DNA of 64,000 nucleotides from Ridgeia piscesae (taxonomy: Eukaryota; Annelida; Polychaeta; Sabellida; Siboglinidae), in the NCBI GenBank assembly GCA_025642075.2, contig JAODUO010001375.1, positions 1 through 64,000 on the forward strand, in the 5' to 3' direction. Every line of letters begins with the position of its first letter. Positions within the stretch are counted from its first letter, which is position 1. A program made the translations under genes and the position numbers. The notes beneath the pieces were generated by a model, which searched no databases, was not told the DNA's origin, and saw nothing but the letters and a program-made list of their open reading frames with translations. Positions 1 through 12,960 of this stretch are shown here, piece after piece.

Positions 1-655
1 AATATTTATTTATTATATTTATATATATATACACGCGTCTGTGAGGTATTCGTTCACACAGTCGCATGAACTAACCATTTGTAAATGTTTTCTATCTATG
101 TATTTCCGTCAATTTCGCATCTATCGATCCAAAATTTTGTATGTAATCTACCAGAAATTCTTTATCTTCAGTATAGTACCGAACAACTCAGCTAGCACAC
201 TTATCCACGGCAGTGGGAATGTGTTAGACTTCTTGTTGATTACCTTAATCAGAACGATGAACAGATGTGGTCACGTTCACTTCCTCTCGTTAAACTGATA
301 TTAATTGGAAAGTTATCACTATTTGTTGTTCTCTCGTATATTAGATTCCTCCTGCCGACAGCCCCGTCATGTCGACACGCTAAATGTAGGCTTATGAATC
401 ACAGGACCCATGTGAATGCGTCTATTCCGCCTCCGTTATGGGCGGATCCAGAAGAAACGCATCGATCACGTGCCTGTTATGACATCCCATTTATTGCGGC
501 ACGATTTCTGTAATAATCAAGTGACATCGAATGCACCGTGCAGCGAGTGTGGCTCGCTTTGACACGAACCAATAACGGCAACAGATTGGCACACTGTCGG
601 GCACTGGACATGAACGTCTAGCGCGTGTAACCTCTGTTGTAAAGCGGGTGTCGGG
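1..655. other. Non-repetitive flank, no gene recognised
   Basis: AT-rich start followed by ordinary unique sequence up to the first minisatellite. Short open frames exist but have no protein-like composition or splice context that I can defend. Confidence 0.6.
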
Positions 656-659
656 GGCT

Positions 660-3600
660 GGCTGGATAGTGGTTGATAAGGTGTAACGCTGGTATCGTGG
701 CGGGGTGGCTAGTGGTTGATATGGTGTAATGCTGGTATCGTGGCGGGGTGGTGAGTGGTTGATATGGTGTAATGCTGGTATCGTGGCGGGGTGGTGAGTG
801 GTTGATATGGTGTAATGCTGGTATCGTGGCGGGGTGGTGAGTGGTTGATATGGTGTAATGCTGGTATCATGGCGGGGTGGTGAGTGGTTGATATGGTGTA
901 ATGCTGGTATCGTGGCGGGGTGGTGAGTGGTTGATATGGTGTAATGCTGGTATCGTGGCGGGGTGGTGAGTGGTTGATATGGTGTAATGCTGGTATCGTG
1001 GCGGGGTGGTGAGTGGTTGATATGGTGTAATGCTGGTATCATGGCGGGGTGGTGAGTGGTTGATATGGTGTAATGCTGGTATCGTGGCGGATGGTGAGTG
1101 GTTGATATGGTGTAATGCTGGTATCATGGCGGGGTGGTGAGTGGTTGATATGGTGTAATGCTGGTATCGTGGCGGGTGGTGAGTGGTTGATATGGTGTAA
1201 TGCTGGTATCGTGGCGGGTGGTGAGTGGTTGATATGGTGTAATGCTGGTATCGTGGCGGGTGGTGAGTGGTTCATATGGTGTAATGCTGGTATCGTGGCG
1301 GGTGGTGAGTGGTTCATATGGTGTAATGCTGGTATCGTGGCGGGGTGGTGAGTGGTTGATATGGTGTAATGCTGGTATCGTGGCGGGGTGGTGAGTGGTT
1401 GATATGGTGTAATGCTGGTATCGTGGCGGGTGGTGAGTGGTTTATATGGTGTAATGCTGGTATCGTGGCGGGTGGTGAGTGGTTCATATGGTGTAATGCT
1501 GGTATCATGGCGGGGTGGTGAGTGGTTGATATGGTGTAATGGTGGTATCGTGGCGGGGTGGTGAGTGGTTGATATGGTGTAATGCTGGTATCGTGGCGGG
1601 GTGGTGAGTGGTTGATATGGTGTAATGCTGGTATCGTGGCGGGTGGTGAGTGGTTCATATGGTGTAATGCTGGTATCATGGCGGGGTGGTGAGTGGTTGA
1701 TATGGTGTAATGCTGGTATCGTGGCGGGTGGTGAGTGGTTGATATGGTGTAATGCTGGTATCGTGGCGGGTGGTGAGTGGTTGATATGGTGTTATGCTGG
1801 TATCGTGGCGGGTGGTGAGTGGTTCATATGGTGTAATGCTGGTATCGTGGCGGGTGGTGAGTGGTTCATATGGTGTAATGCTGGTATCATGGCGGGGTGG
1901 TGAGTGGTTTATATGGTGTAATGCTGGTATCGTGGCGGGTGGTGAGTGGTTGATATGGTGTAATGCTGGTATCGTGGCGGGGGGTGAGTGGTTGATATGG
2001 TGTAATGCTGGTATCGTGGCGGGTGGTGAGTGGTTGATATGGTGTAATGCTGGTATCGTGGCGGGTGGTGAGTGGTTCATATGGTGTAATGCTGGTATCG
2101 TGGCGGGTGGTGAGTGGTTCATATGGTGTAATGCTGGTATCATGGCGGGGTGGTGAGTGGTTCATATGATGTAATGCTGGTATCGTGGCGGGGTGGTGAG
2201 TGGTTCATATGATGTAATGCTGGTATCGTGGCGGGGTGGTGAGTGGTTGATATGGTGTAATGCTGGTATCGTGGCGGGTGGTGAGTGGTTGATATGGTGT
2301 AATGCTGGTATCGTGGCGGGTGGTGAGTGGTTGATATGGTGTAATGCTGGTATCGTGGCGGGGTGGTGAGTGGTTGATATGGTGTAATGCTGGTATCGTG
2401 GCGGGTGGTGAGTGGTTGATATGGTGTAATGCTGGTATCGTGGCGGGGTGGTGAGTGGTTGATATGGTGTAATGCTGGTATCGTGGCGGGGTGGTGAGTG
2501 GTTGATATGGTGTAATGCTGGTATCGTGGCGGGGTGGTGAGTGGTTGATATGGTGTAATGCTGGTATCGTGGCGGGTGGTGAGTGGTTGATATGGTGTAA
2601 TGCTGGTATCGTGGCGAGTGGTGAGTGGTTGATATGGTGTAATGCTGGTATCGTGGCGGGTGGTGAGTGGTTCATATGGTGTAATGCTGGTATCGTGGCG
2701 GGTGGTGAGTGGTTGATATGGTGTAATGCTGGTATCGTGGCGGGTGGTGAGTGGTTGATATGGTGTAATGCTGGTATCGTTGCGGGTGGTGAGTGGTTCA
2801 TATGGTGTAATGCTGGTATCGTGGCGGGGTGGTGAGTGGTTCATATGGTGTAATGCTGGTATCGTGGCGGGTGGTGAGTGGTTGATATGGTGTAATGCTG
2901 GTATCGTGGCGGGTGGTGAGTGGTTGATATGGTGTAATGCTGGTATCGTGGCGGGGTGGTGAGTGGTTGATATGGTGTAATGCTGGTATCGTGGCGGGGT
3001 GGTGAGTGGTTCATATGGTGTAATGCTGGTATCGTGGCGGGTGGTGAGTGGTTGATATGGTGTAATGCTGGTATCGTGACGGGTGGTTGAGTGGTTGATA
3101 TGGTGTAATGCTGGTATCGTGGCGGGTGGTGAGTGGTTGATATGGTGTAATGCTGGTATCGTGACGGGTGGTGAGTGGTTGATATGGTGTAATGCTGGTA
3201 TCGTGGCGGGGTGGTGAGTGGTTCATATGGTGTAATGCTGGTATCGTGGCGGGGTGGTGAGTGGTTGATATGGTGTAATGCTGGTATCGTGGCGGGTGGT
3301 GAGTGGTTGATATGGTGTAATGCTGGTATCGTGGCGGGGTGGTGAGTGGTTGATATGGTGTAATGCTGGTATCGTGGCGGGGTGGTGAGTGGTTGATATG
3401 GTGTAATGCTGGTATCGTGGCGGGTGGTGAGTGGTTGATATGGTGTAATGCTGGTATCGTGACGGGTGGTGAGTGGTTGATATGGTGTAATGCTGGTATC
3501 GTGGCGGGTGGTGAGTGGTTGATATGGTGTAATGCTGGTATCGTGACGGGTGGTGAGTGGTTGATATGGTGTAATGCTGGTATCGTGGCGGGGTGGTGAG

Positions 3601-4099
3601 TGGTTCATATGGTGTAATGCTGGTATCGTGGCGGGGTGGTGAGTGGTTGATATGGTGTAATGCTGGTATCGTGGCGGGGTGGTGAGTCGTTCATATGGTG
3701 TAATGCTGGTATCGTGACGGGTGGTGAGTGGTTCATATGGTGTAATGCTGGTATCGTGGCGGGTGGTGAGTGGTTCATATGGTGTAATGCTGGTATCGTG
3801 ACGGGTGGTGAGTGGTTGATATGGTGTAATGCTGGTATCGTGGCGGGGTGGTGAGTGGTTGATATGGTGTAATGCTGGTATCGTGGCGGGGTGGTGAGTG
3901 GTTCATATGGTGTAATGCTGGTATCGTGACGGGGTGGTGAGTGGTTGATATGGTGTAATGCTGGTATCGTGGCGGGTGGTGAGTGGTTGATATGGTGTAA
4001 TGCTGGTATCGTGGCGGGGTGGTGAGTGGTTGATATGGTGTAATGCTGGTATCGTGACGGGGTGGTGAGTGGTTGAAATGGTGTAATGCTGGTATCGTG
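660..4099. repeat. 42/43-bp minisatellite, about 80 copies
   Basis: The unit contains ATATGGTGTAATGCTGGTAT followed by CGTGGCGGG(G)TGGTGAGTGGTTG. Copies with four Gs (43 bp) and three Gs (42 bp) are interspersed. Recurrent variants are GTTGATATG/GTTCATATG and GTGGCGGG/GTGACGGG. Open frames on both strands across this stretch come from the periodicity and are not genes. The right edge ends abruptly at about 4099, next to CpG-rich unique sequence. Confidence 0.97.
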
Positions 4100-4860
4100 G
4101 GGAGCAGCAGACTTACGACGGAACAGTTGTTCATTGGCCACTGATTAGCTAATTGGCCAGGGCAAGACAATTGACCCGCTTTCGTTGAGACCGGACGGAA
4201 CTGTGCGGGACGATAATCTCACAATTGATCTACACTAGCGACTTCACAACGAGCGGAGAAGTCGGTGAGACACACTCTCTCGGGGCGGGGTCTCACCAGC
4301 GCGCCCGAGCCAGCGATGTGTGAGAACTGCAGTTTACCTGTGTGCGTTGTCGATAGTGTCTTCCTTCCCACGGTGCGTGCTACGAGAGGCGTGAGACACT
4401 GCGTGAGACCCGGCGTGAGGCCCGGTGTGAGGCCCTGCGTGAGGCCCTGCGTGAGGTCCGGCGTGAGGCCTTGTGATCCGCCACTCAGCCTCATCCACGT
4501 TCACGACTCTGTGTGCCAGAGCTGTGCAGGCCTCATTTGTCGGCGTGATCGCCAGTGTGGTTATTCCGGGAAGATTTACTATCGGCGCCGCAGCTTCCAG
4601 CTCTCAGCTCTGGGTGTTAGTGTGCTTTGGTTTAGCACGTCTGTGGTCGCCGTCTGACCTTGTCTGCACCGACCTGTGGCCAGGGCCGTGCCGCCAGCCT
4701 CGGGACGGGCTCGCCGTCTCCGTCCCCGTCCTGGATCGATGTCTCAAAGATTAGTCGCCGCCTCCTCACGGCTCACGTCATGAATATATCGTTGTACTTA
4801 ATCCGAAATCGACAGCCAGTATGTTGCGCACTGTTGCTCCGTGCATGATGCTGGATTGAG
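4100..4860. other. CpG-rich unique block, possible promoter or first-exon region
   Basis: GC- and CpG-rich compared with its surroundings. It includes a short tandem run of a 12-bp GTGAGGCCCNGC-type motif at about 4386-4470. On the minus strand a GTAAGT donor-like site lies at about 4108-4113, beside the array edge. No product is recognised. A first exon and promoter of a minus-strand gene is possible but unproven. Confidence 0.3.
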
Positions 4861-5925
4861 AGTGAACTAATCGATCACCCGGCGTCTGTCGCCATCGACG
4901 GGCTAGGCGCCATGCAACGGTGCACTTGACCCACTCAATAATTGAGCAGGCGAACTTTAAAAAAACATTATTTTGTGATTCAACTATGTCATGCTCGCCC
5001 TTAATGAAATATCGGGTAATCATATTTGAGTGAATTACTGTTGCTTAGTATTGTACAATTATGACAGACATTATGAAACCAATGTCTGATTAGGCCTACG
5101 TATTAGTCAATCGACACATAAATTTCAGCTTATTATCAAAATAATTGTGAAATTATGCTAAATACCAAGTGGATTAGTTTACACTACCACGTAATTTGAT
5201 AAAATGTGAACATTGTTCTGCATTGAAAGTAACACCGCAATTAGGCCAATTGTGTAAATCACTCCGTTTGCCATGAAACCATTTAAGACAATAACATTTA
5301 GCATAAAAAATTATTTAACAAATGGTGTATTGTTTTCGTCTAATTGTCTATGCAGAAATTGATTCAAAATGGCGTCGTGTTGCATCTTTTGGCCGGTAAA
5401 TTGCGCCGTGTGTATGTGACTCACAATAAATAAGCAGGATCGAAAGGTTGAGACGCACATAAAACATTTAATTTCCTCGGTTTAAAACCTCGCACGGTGG
5501 CACATGTTCTTATATGTAGTTGAACGTGTCTCTCCTGTTTGGGAAGTTCAAGTATATTGTGTGAATTAATTATTTCTCCCAGTCACAATGAGATGTGACT
5601 TGGAGCTATCACTTGGTAGTGGATGGTGCGACGATCAAACAATGTACTCGTCAAGTGATAATGGTCGACATTCCGCCACGCAGCAAACGTTTTAGGGCCT
5701 ACAATATCAATAGATAGATAGATACCTACACACTGAAGGCCGTATCATAGGTCACAAAAGTGTGTAGGGTATCTCCGTTAAAGTGAGGCAAGGCATGGAG
5801 TTGCAGGGTGGTGCTATATAAATATAGAGAGGGAAAGTTGATCAATGTAGTACATCTGTAGAGGACCGGCCGAACTTGAAAGTCTTCTAGAATTTAATAA
5901 CTGTTTAAATAGAGAGCATCTATGG
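4861..5925. other. Unique AT-rich intergenic sequence
   Basis: No open frame, RNA gene or transposon terminus could be supported here. Confidence 0.5.
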
Positions 5926-5929
5926 CCAC

Positions 5930-8210
5930 GTACCAGGTTCTAGCGTACGGCTCACGTACCAGATTATAGCGTGCGGCTCACGTACCAGATTATAGCGTGC
6001 GGCTCACGAACCAGATTATAGCGTGCGGCTCACGTACCAGATTCTAGCGTACGGCTCACGTACCAGATTATAGCGTACGGCTCACGTACCAGATTATAGC
6101 GTGCGGCTCACGAACCAGATTATAGCGTACGGCTCACGTACCAGATTCTAGCGTACGGCTCACGTACCAGATTCTAGCGTGCGGCTCACGTACCAGATTA
6201 TAGCGTGCGGCTCACGTACCAGATTATAGCGTGCGGCTCGCGTACCAGATTATAGCGTGCGGCTCACGTACCAGATTCTAGCGTGCGGCTCACGTACCAG
6301 ATTCTAGCGTACGGTTCACGTACCAGATTCTAGCGTGCGGCTCACGTACCAGATTCTAGAGTACGGCTCACGTACCAGATTATAGCGTGCGGCTCACGTA
6401 CCAGATTCTAGCGTACGGTTCACGTACCAGATTCTAGCGTGCGGCTCACGTACCAGATTCTAGCGTGCGGCTCACGTACCAGATTCTAGAGTACGGCTCA
6501 CGTACCAGATTCTAGCGTACGGCTCGCGTACCAGATTCTAGCGTACGGCTCACGTACCAGATTCTAGAGTACGGCTCACGTACCAGATTCTAGCGTACGG
6601 CTCACGTACCAGATTCTAGAGTACGGCTCACGTACCAGATTCTAGCGTACGGCTCACGTACCAGATTCTAGAGTACGGATCACGTACCAGATTCTAGCGT
6701 ACGGCTCACGTACCAGATTCTAGCGATATCATAGGCTCACGTACAGATTCTAGCGTATCTCGTAAGTACCAGATTCTAGCGTGGGCTCACGTACCAGATT
6801 CTAGCGTACGGCTCACGTACCAGATTCTAGCGTACGGCTCACGTACCAGATTCTAGCGTACGGCTCACGTACCAGATTCTAGCGTACGGCTCACGTACCA
6901 GATTCTAGCGTACGGCTCGCGTACCAGATTCTAGCGTACGGCTCACGTACCAGATTTAGCGTACGGTCACGTACCAGATCTAGCGTACGGCTCACGTACC
7001 AGATTCTAGCGTACGGCTCACGTACCAGATTCTAGCGTACGGCTCACGTACCAGATTCTAGCGTACGGTTCACGTACCAGATTCTAGCGTACGGCTCGCG
7101 TACCAGATTCTAGCGTACGGCTCACGTACCAGATTCTAGCGTACGGCTCACGTACCAGATTCTAGCGTACGGCTCACGTACCAGATTCTAGCGTACGGCT
7201 CACGTACCAGATTCTAGCGTACGGCTCGCGTACCAGATTCTAGCGTACGGCTCACGTACCAGATTCTAGCGTACGGCTCACGTACCAGATTCTAGCGTAC
7301 GGCTCACGTACCAGATTCTAGCGTACGGCTCACGTACCAGATTCTAGCGTACGGCTCACGTACCAGATTCTAGCGTACGGCTCACGTACCAGATTCTAGC
7401 GTACGGCTCACGTACCAGATTCTAGCGTACGGTCACGTACCAGATTCTAGCGTACGGCTCACGTACCAGATTCTAGCGTACGGCTCGCGTACCAGATTCT
7501 AGCGTACGGCTCACGTACCAGATTCTAGCGTACGGCTCACGTACCAGATTCTAGCGTACGGTCACGTACCAGATTCTAGCGTACGGCTCACGTACCAGAT
7601 TCTAGCGTACGGCTCACGTACCAGATTCTAGCGTACGGCTCACGTACCAGATTCTAGCGTACGGTTCACGTACCAGATTCTAGCGTACGGATCACGTACC
7701 AGATTCTAGCGTACGGCTCACGTACCAGATTCTAGCGTACGGCTCACGTACCAGATTCTAGCGTACGGCTCACATACCAGATTCTAGCGTACGGCTCCGT
7801 ACCAGGATTCTAGCGGTACGGACTCACGTACCAGATTCTAGCGTACGGCTCACGTACCAGATTATAGCGTACGGCTCACGTACCAGATTCTAGCGTACGG
7901 CTCACGTACCAGATTGCTAGGCGTACCAGATTCTAGCGTACGCACGTACCAGATTCTAGCGTACGGCTCGCGTACCAGATTCTAGCGTACGGCTCACGTA
8001 CCAGATTATAGCGTACGGCTCACGTACCAGATTCTAGCGTACGGCTCACGTACCAGATTCTAGCGTACGGTTCACGTACCAGATTCTAGCGTACGGCCGG
8101 CACGTACCAGATTCTAGCGTACGGCTCGCGTACCAGATTCTAGCGTACGGCTCACGTACCAGATTCTAGCGTACGGCTCGCGTACCAGATTCTAGCGTAC
8201 GGCTCGCGTC
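5930..8210. repeat. 26-bp minisatellite, about 87 copies
   Basis: The unit is GTACCAGATTCTAGCGTACG plus GCTCAC. Left-hand copies favour ATTATAGCGTGCGG and right-hand copies ATTCTAGCGTACGG, so variants are regionally grouped. Copies near 6725-6790, 6950-6980, 7790-7830 and 7905-7950 carry clustered one-base insertions and deletions. No long open frame runs through it, since 26 is not a multiple of three. Confidence 0.97.
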
Positions 8211-8514
8211 CTGTCCACTCTGTCGTTCACACCATCCTCAAGCGCCAGTACCAACTCTTTTCTACCCATGGCATATCAATTTCCAAAATTCCTCTTTTCA
8301 CTCGCTCATGAGGAGTGTGGTCGGCCTCCGGTCATGTGATAATATTTTGGCTGATATCAGTCACACGCTGTTCTTGTTGCATGCAATATTTAGAACGTGA
8401 ATGGGTCATTATATGGGAATTCCCACCAGCCGTCCGTCTTCAGACTCGGGCAGGTAGTTGCGTTCTTCCCACGACTGACGCAGTAGCGACTGGCGAAGTT
8501 GCTGTCTTTATATA

Positions 8515-8755
8515 AAGTTCGACTCCGCTAAATCATTAGCCTCGGTTACCCAGACTCCGTGAGGTGACAGCACTTTTCAGCCCCTCAACTCGGCGAAATT
8601 ACGCAGACAGTCGGTTAAGCGAAGCTGGGGAATACCGGCCAGGCCTACAACAGCGTTTCGCGAACAGTTCTAATCCGATCACTGCTGTACTGTTACAACC
8701 TGCTGTTATGTAAGAGCAGTGAGCTAAGTCTGCGGAATGCAACGGAAGTAGGAGA
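8515..8755 (+). repeat. Dispersed repeat, copy 1
   Basis: Starts AGTTCGACTCCGCT and contains AGCGTTTCGCGAACAGTTCT. It ends near AGCAGTGAGCTAAGT and CAACGGAAGT. The same three blocks occur in the same order on the minus strand at 13016-13232, with diverged sequence between them. This is an interspersed repeat of unknown class. The first block resembles a Pol III B box (GTTCGANTCC), but no well-spaced A box is visible. Confidence 0.6.
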
Positions 8756-8999
8756 ATGAGAGCGTCGAAATAGATACGACGTCAGAGAAGGTCATTTTGA
8801 AGGTCACACGCGAAACTATAGACAGCGGGAGATGTTGTAACATTGTTACGATTTGTTTCGGATTAATGTTACAACTTGTCCCGACAACGGCCGTCTCGCT
8901 CATGCGATTGCAAAAAATACTTCAAGTCTTGTTTACCAATGTATGCAAGAGTTGCAACAAATTACACCTATATTCAGCAATGATAAACGTGAATTAAAA

Positions 9000-10540
9000 T
9001 GTGAATTATTAATAGCCATCATCATCATCTTCATCATGGCTCTGTTTCGCGAACGAATATACAGGAAGGAGGAAGTTCTCATCTGGTGCAGGCACGCTGA
9101 TGGCTGATGAAATCTATCCGATATAGGCAAGTCTTTCCACAGCGGCTGCACGTCACGATCTGTCCAGTGTTTATTTCAGAAGGGTCTCGGTTTTTCCGCC
9201 TTCTCCTTTTGACTTCCATGTTGGCCCTTCGTTTGACGTCAAAGGAAGTGGTAGCCTGGTAGACTATGTGTCGCCAGTTCGTTCGATTGGTTGCTTGTAT
9301 TGCCCACTGGCGGTATAATCGATGTTGCATATGGCGAGAGACCTTTTCAAACTCAAACTGTCTTTGTATCTTTTCCGAGGTGCCCCTTTGTCGCGATGGC
9401 CAGGGCAGTGGACAATTCTCCATTCAGTATGGCTTTTGGTAGGCGATGGTCTTCCATCCTGGAGACATGTCTTGCCCAGCGAAACTGTATTTTGAGGAGC
9501 ATGGCCTCTAGGCTGGTAACCTTAGCCATTTTCAAGCACCTCGATGTTGGCGACGATAGATGATCCACGACTCAGCACCATACAAGAGAGTGGTCAGCAC
9601 AACAGCTTTATAGACACTGATTTTCGTTTCTTTCTTTAGGTTTTTATTGTTCCATACACGTTTGTACAGTCTACCGAAGGCGCTGTTTGCGTTAACTAGC
9701 CTAGTGTCCACTTCTTTGTTTATTTTGGCATCAGATGTGATGACGCATCCTAAGTAGCTGAATTGGTGGATTGTTTTCAGTTGTGACAGTTCTATGGAGA
9801 TGCTGGGTGGGTGTTACTCTTCTTGTGGCGCGAGCTGATGGAGAACTCAGTCTTCTTCAGACTTACTTCAAGTCCAAAGAGCTGAGCAGCTTCTGCGAAG
9901 CAAGATGTTATTCGCTGCATGGCCGACTCAATATGAGCAACAAGGGCAGCATCATCAGCGAACAAAAGCGACCTGGTCAGTTTCTTCTTGGTCTTCGTGT
10001 GGGCTTGCAAACATCTTAGGTTGAACAGGCTGCCATCTGTACGAAAACGAATGTAAACGCCATCCTTGTCATCAAGATCCTCTCTGACATGTTGGAGCTA
10101 AAGAATAAAGTGAAAAGCGTTTGAGTAAGAACACAGCCCTGTTTTACGCCATTTGTGATTTTGAAAGGCCGTGATGTAGTTGGATGACCATGGCTAGGAA
10201 CTTTTTTGGACAGCCTTAGCTTTCTAACATTTTCCAAAGTCTATTTCTGCTCACATTGTCAAACGCTTTTGTTAGGTCTACAAAGGTGATGAACAATCCT
10301 TTGTTTTGCTCTCTGCACTTCTCTTGAATCTCTATCAGGGCAAACACCATGTTAGTAGTTCCCCGGTTGGCCCTAAAACCACATTGGCTTGGATGTTCAT
10401 GTGCAATAGCGGTTTAGCAATACTCTTGCTAAGATTTTGTCGGCGATGGAGAGAAGGATTATCCCGCGATAGATTGAGCAGTCAGATTTTCCCCTTTGTT
10501 CTTGTACCTTGTCCAATTCTGTTTTCACTGGCTGTTTTGG
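9000..10540 (-). pseudogene. Degenerate non-LTR retrotransposon (reverse transcriptase and C-terminal zinc finger)
   Basis: Read on the minus strand, the order is that of a LINE ORF2. First comes a YRGIILLSIADKILARVLLN block, then GFRANRGTTNMVFAL, then ITFVDLTKAFDNVSRNRLW. These are followed by ITNGVKQGCVL, the catalytic FADDAALVAH block, FSYLGCVITSDAK, RWARHVSRMEDHRLPKAIL, and a C-terminal CSRCGK...HQRAC zinc-finger-like motif. The blocks fall in different frames and stops interrupt them, so the copy is dead. Beyond the protein end lies a GATGAT-type run (about 9017-9041), which fits a LINE 3' simple-repeat tail. The 5' end, including the endonuclease, is missing. I do not assign a clade. 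Confidence 0.9.
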
Positions 10541-10544
10541 TATG

Positions 10545-12290
10545 AATAGACATAATCTTAACTTAAAGGTGTATATGAAATAGGGAAGAATAAATGTTTC
10601 TAAATGGCCTAACTGGATAACAAATCTGTTGATAAATATGTTGCATTCAAGATTGCTAATTTATTTACATTAGCAGTATTGCTTACCGCTATCACATCAG
10701 CCTAAACATATGTATTACAACAATATCACTTTTCTCATCTGCCTACGAGACATAAACTGGCTCGACTATTGTTAGATGTCACGACATTTTATCGTAACCG
10801 ATAAACTTGACTTAGTGATGTTGACAACTTTTACTCCTATATTGTGTACATATGACAACACGTTCAAATGGTAAAGAAAGCATCCTTTAAAAAATTATTA
10901 TTATATATCGCTCCATCCAGGTATACAAAACTGTCTCATTGCACTGGACTCCTTCCCACCCAGATGTGTTTCCAGCTCTTTCCCTCCTCTATAAGTGTAT
11001 CAATAGGTTAATACATAAGACAAATAAAATCAATGCGGACAACTAAATTCACATACGAAGTTCCAACTACCCAGTGGAAAACGACTAGTTAAATAATAAA
11101 TTCCTAAATTGCTGTGATTGGGAGCCAACGTCCCCTTGCCCCACCCTTCTGACTACGCCACTGGATAATTCCGTGTCCTTTTTGGCGATAACATCTTCTT
11201 GGATGGCACAGAATACTGTCCATCTCCAGTACCGTCTTTTCGATATATGTCACTGTAGTTGGTCGGGAGCAGGCTGTATGTCAAGAGTGTGCTATCGATT
11301 TTCTACTGGCAGCCCAGGGTGAAGTGTGGGTTGTGTAACATTGATCTAATGTGACACGAAATTCACGGTTTTTGTATTCCCATAAATGTTACCATATAAT
11401 TTTTATTAGCATCATTGTTCGTGCTATCTATCTATGTTGACAATTGGTTGGCAGGTAGGCCTGTTCGATATTGTCATTGTCGCATTCATTCCCCGCATTC
11501 ATTTGTAGCGAGCGTCTGAAATGGTGGCGTCACATCACGGGGTTTGCGTGTTCTCATACGTGGTTCCATCTTTTGCGCTGGCTTGCATCAATTATTCAGG
11601 TTCCGTGATGTGGTGCCACTGGTTGCTGCGTAAACGGGGTGTGTTCACAATGTGACGCGTCCATTGGTTGCCTCTGATTATGTATACACATGTTGACTGT
11701 TTGTTGGTGAACAGTCGTCAATGGTTTATATGCGATAAACAATCCACGAGTCAAACACCAAAGTGTGGCCATCGGTACGACCTGGTATAAGACGTGTGAA
11801 GACAGAGTTTCCTGCTACCTCAGTCGGAGACCTACAAATAAACTCAAAATACACCGGCATTTCGTATTTTTTAGTCTGCTAGTGAAATTCACCAGACACA
11901 TGAGAGAATTTCTTCTTACAATATTGCATAATTAATAAGGTGCCGATTCTGATTACCGATCATCGCATTACAGACATTCCTCGACCGAACTGTTTGTGAC
12001 ATCATCAACTCGCAGGGAAGAACTAAGCCACGCTACCATTACTTCGCGCAAGTTAAACGTCCGCACAATCCCGCCACATAGAATAGTCAATAATTAAATT
12101 AAGGAATAATAGCTAGCTAACAGAAGTTAACAATATCTTATGTGATAGTATATGTGAAACGAACCAGAATTTTTTCTATAATTGTTCTGGTAAGCAGCGC
12201 CATTGCAGTCTCGTGATTAGCTGATCTCCGAACTCTAGCCGCCGTAGTTAGGCAGTTTGCATTACTGTTAAATAATGGTACCTAGCAACG
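10545..12290. other. Unique intergenic sequence with a possible diverged transposon relic
   Basis: No gene found. Around 11055-11095 the phrase CTACCCAGTGGAAAA and neighbouring bases resemble the inside of the inverted-repeat element copy at 55092-56173. A diverged relative may therefore lie here. Confidence 0.35.
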
Positions 12291-12292
12291 TA

Positions 12293-12365
<73 letters not shown>
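12293..12365. repeat. (TA)n followed by (GA)n microsatellite
   Basis: An uninterrupted TA run of about 50 bp is followed directly by about 20 bp of GA. Confidence 0.95.
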
Positions 12366-12559
12366 TTGACCTCACCATATACGTGTGGCAGAGACGATGG
12401 CACTATGGAAACAATTGCTGTCATTTTAAATACTCTGTATGCTTTTTATGTTTTACTTTTGCTTTACACTTGTTTGTCGGAAAATAGCTCAGATGAGCTA
12501 ATGTTATCAAATTCACATGTAAACCGACGTTAAATAAAGCTTCTTGTATCTTGTAACAG

Positions 12560-12960
12560 GAGAAGGTGCATGTTAGCGAAAGTAACTGGGTAACAAGAAT
12601 CGTGGGAGTGAAGAGAGCAGATAAGAGAAATATGGACGAACTGAGGTTAGAGTGAAGGAAAGTGTAAAAGAAATTGGTAATGAGTAGGTTGAAATGAGCC
12701 GGTCACGTGGAAAGAATAGAAGATGAAAATTGGCAAAGAGATCAGATGGCCATAAAGTGGAGGGGAAAAGAGGAGAGTAAGACCGAGAATGCAATGGAAG
12801 GATTGCGTTAAGAGAAATCTGGAGAGCATTACAGGAGAATGGAGAACAACAGCAACACATGTGAGCAGTTGGAGACTGGTGATAGAGAACGTAGTGAGAG
12901 AAAATTGAGGAAAGATCAGACGAAAAACACGACGGTAACCTGACGCCAGGGGTACCACCA
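12560..12960 (+). pseudogene. LINE remnant: reverse-transcriptase C-terminal tail
   Basis: Plus-strand translation in shifting frames gives AGHVERIEDENW, then RPRMQWKDCVKRNLES, then GEWRTTATHVSSWR before a stop. This order (a GHV-R-ED block, a GRPRMRW-DCVKRDL-like block, then an EWR...W tail) is typical of non-LTR retrotransposon ORF2 C-termini. At least one frameshift (about 12775) and a stop inside the first block show it is inactive. A short 3' region ending in AACAACAAC follows. Confidence 0.75.

Noticed and set aside
660..4099. CRISPR-like regular repeats
   Set aside because: The units are contiguous with no unique spacers, and the genome is animal. It is a plain tandem minisatellite. 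The same holds for all other arrays here.
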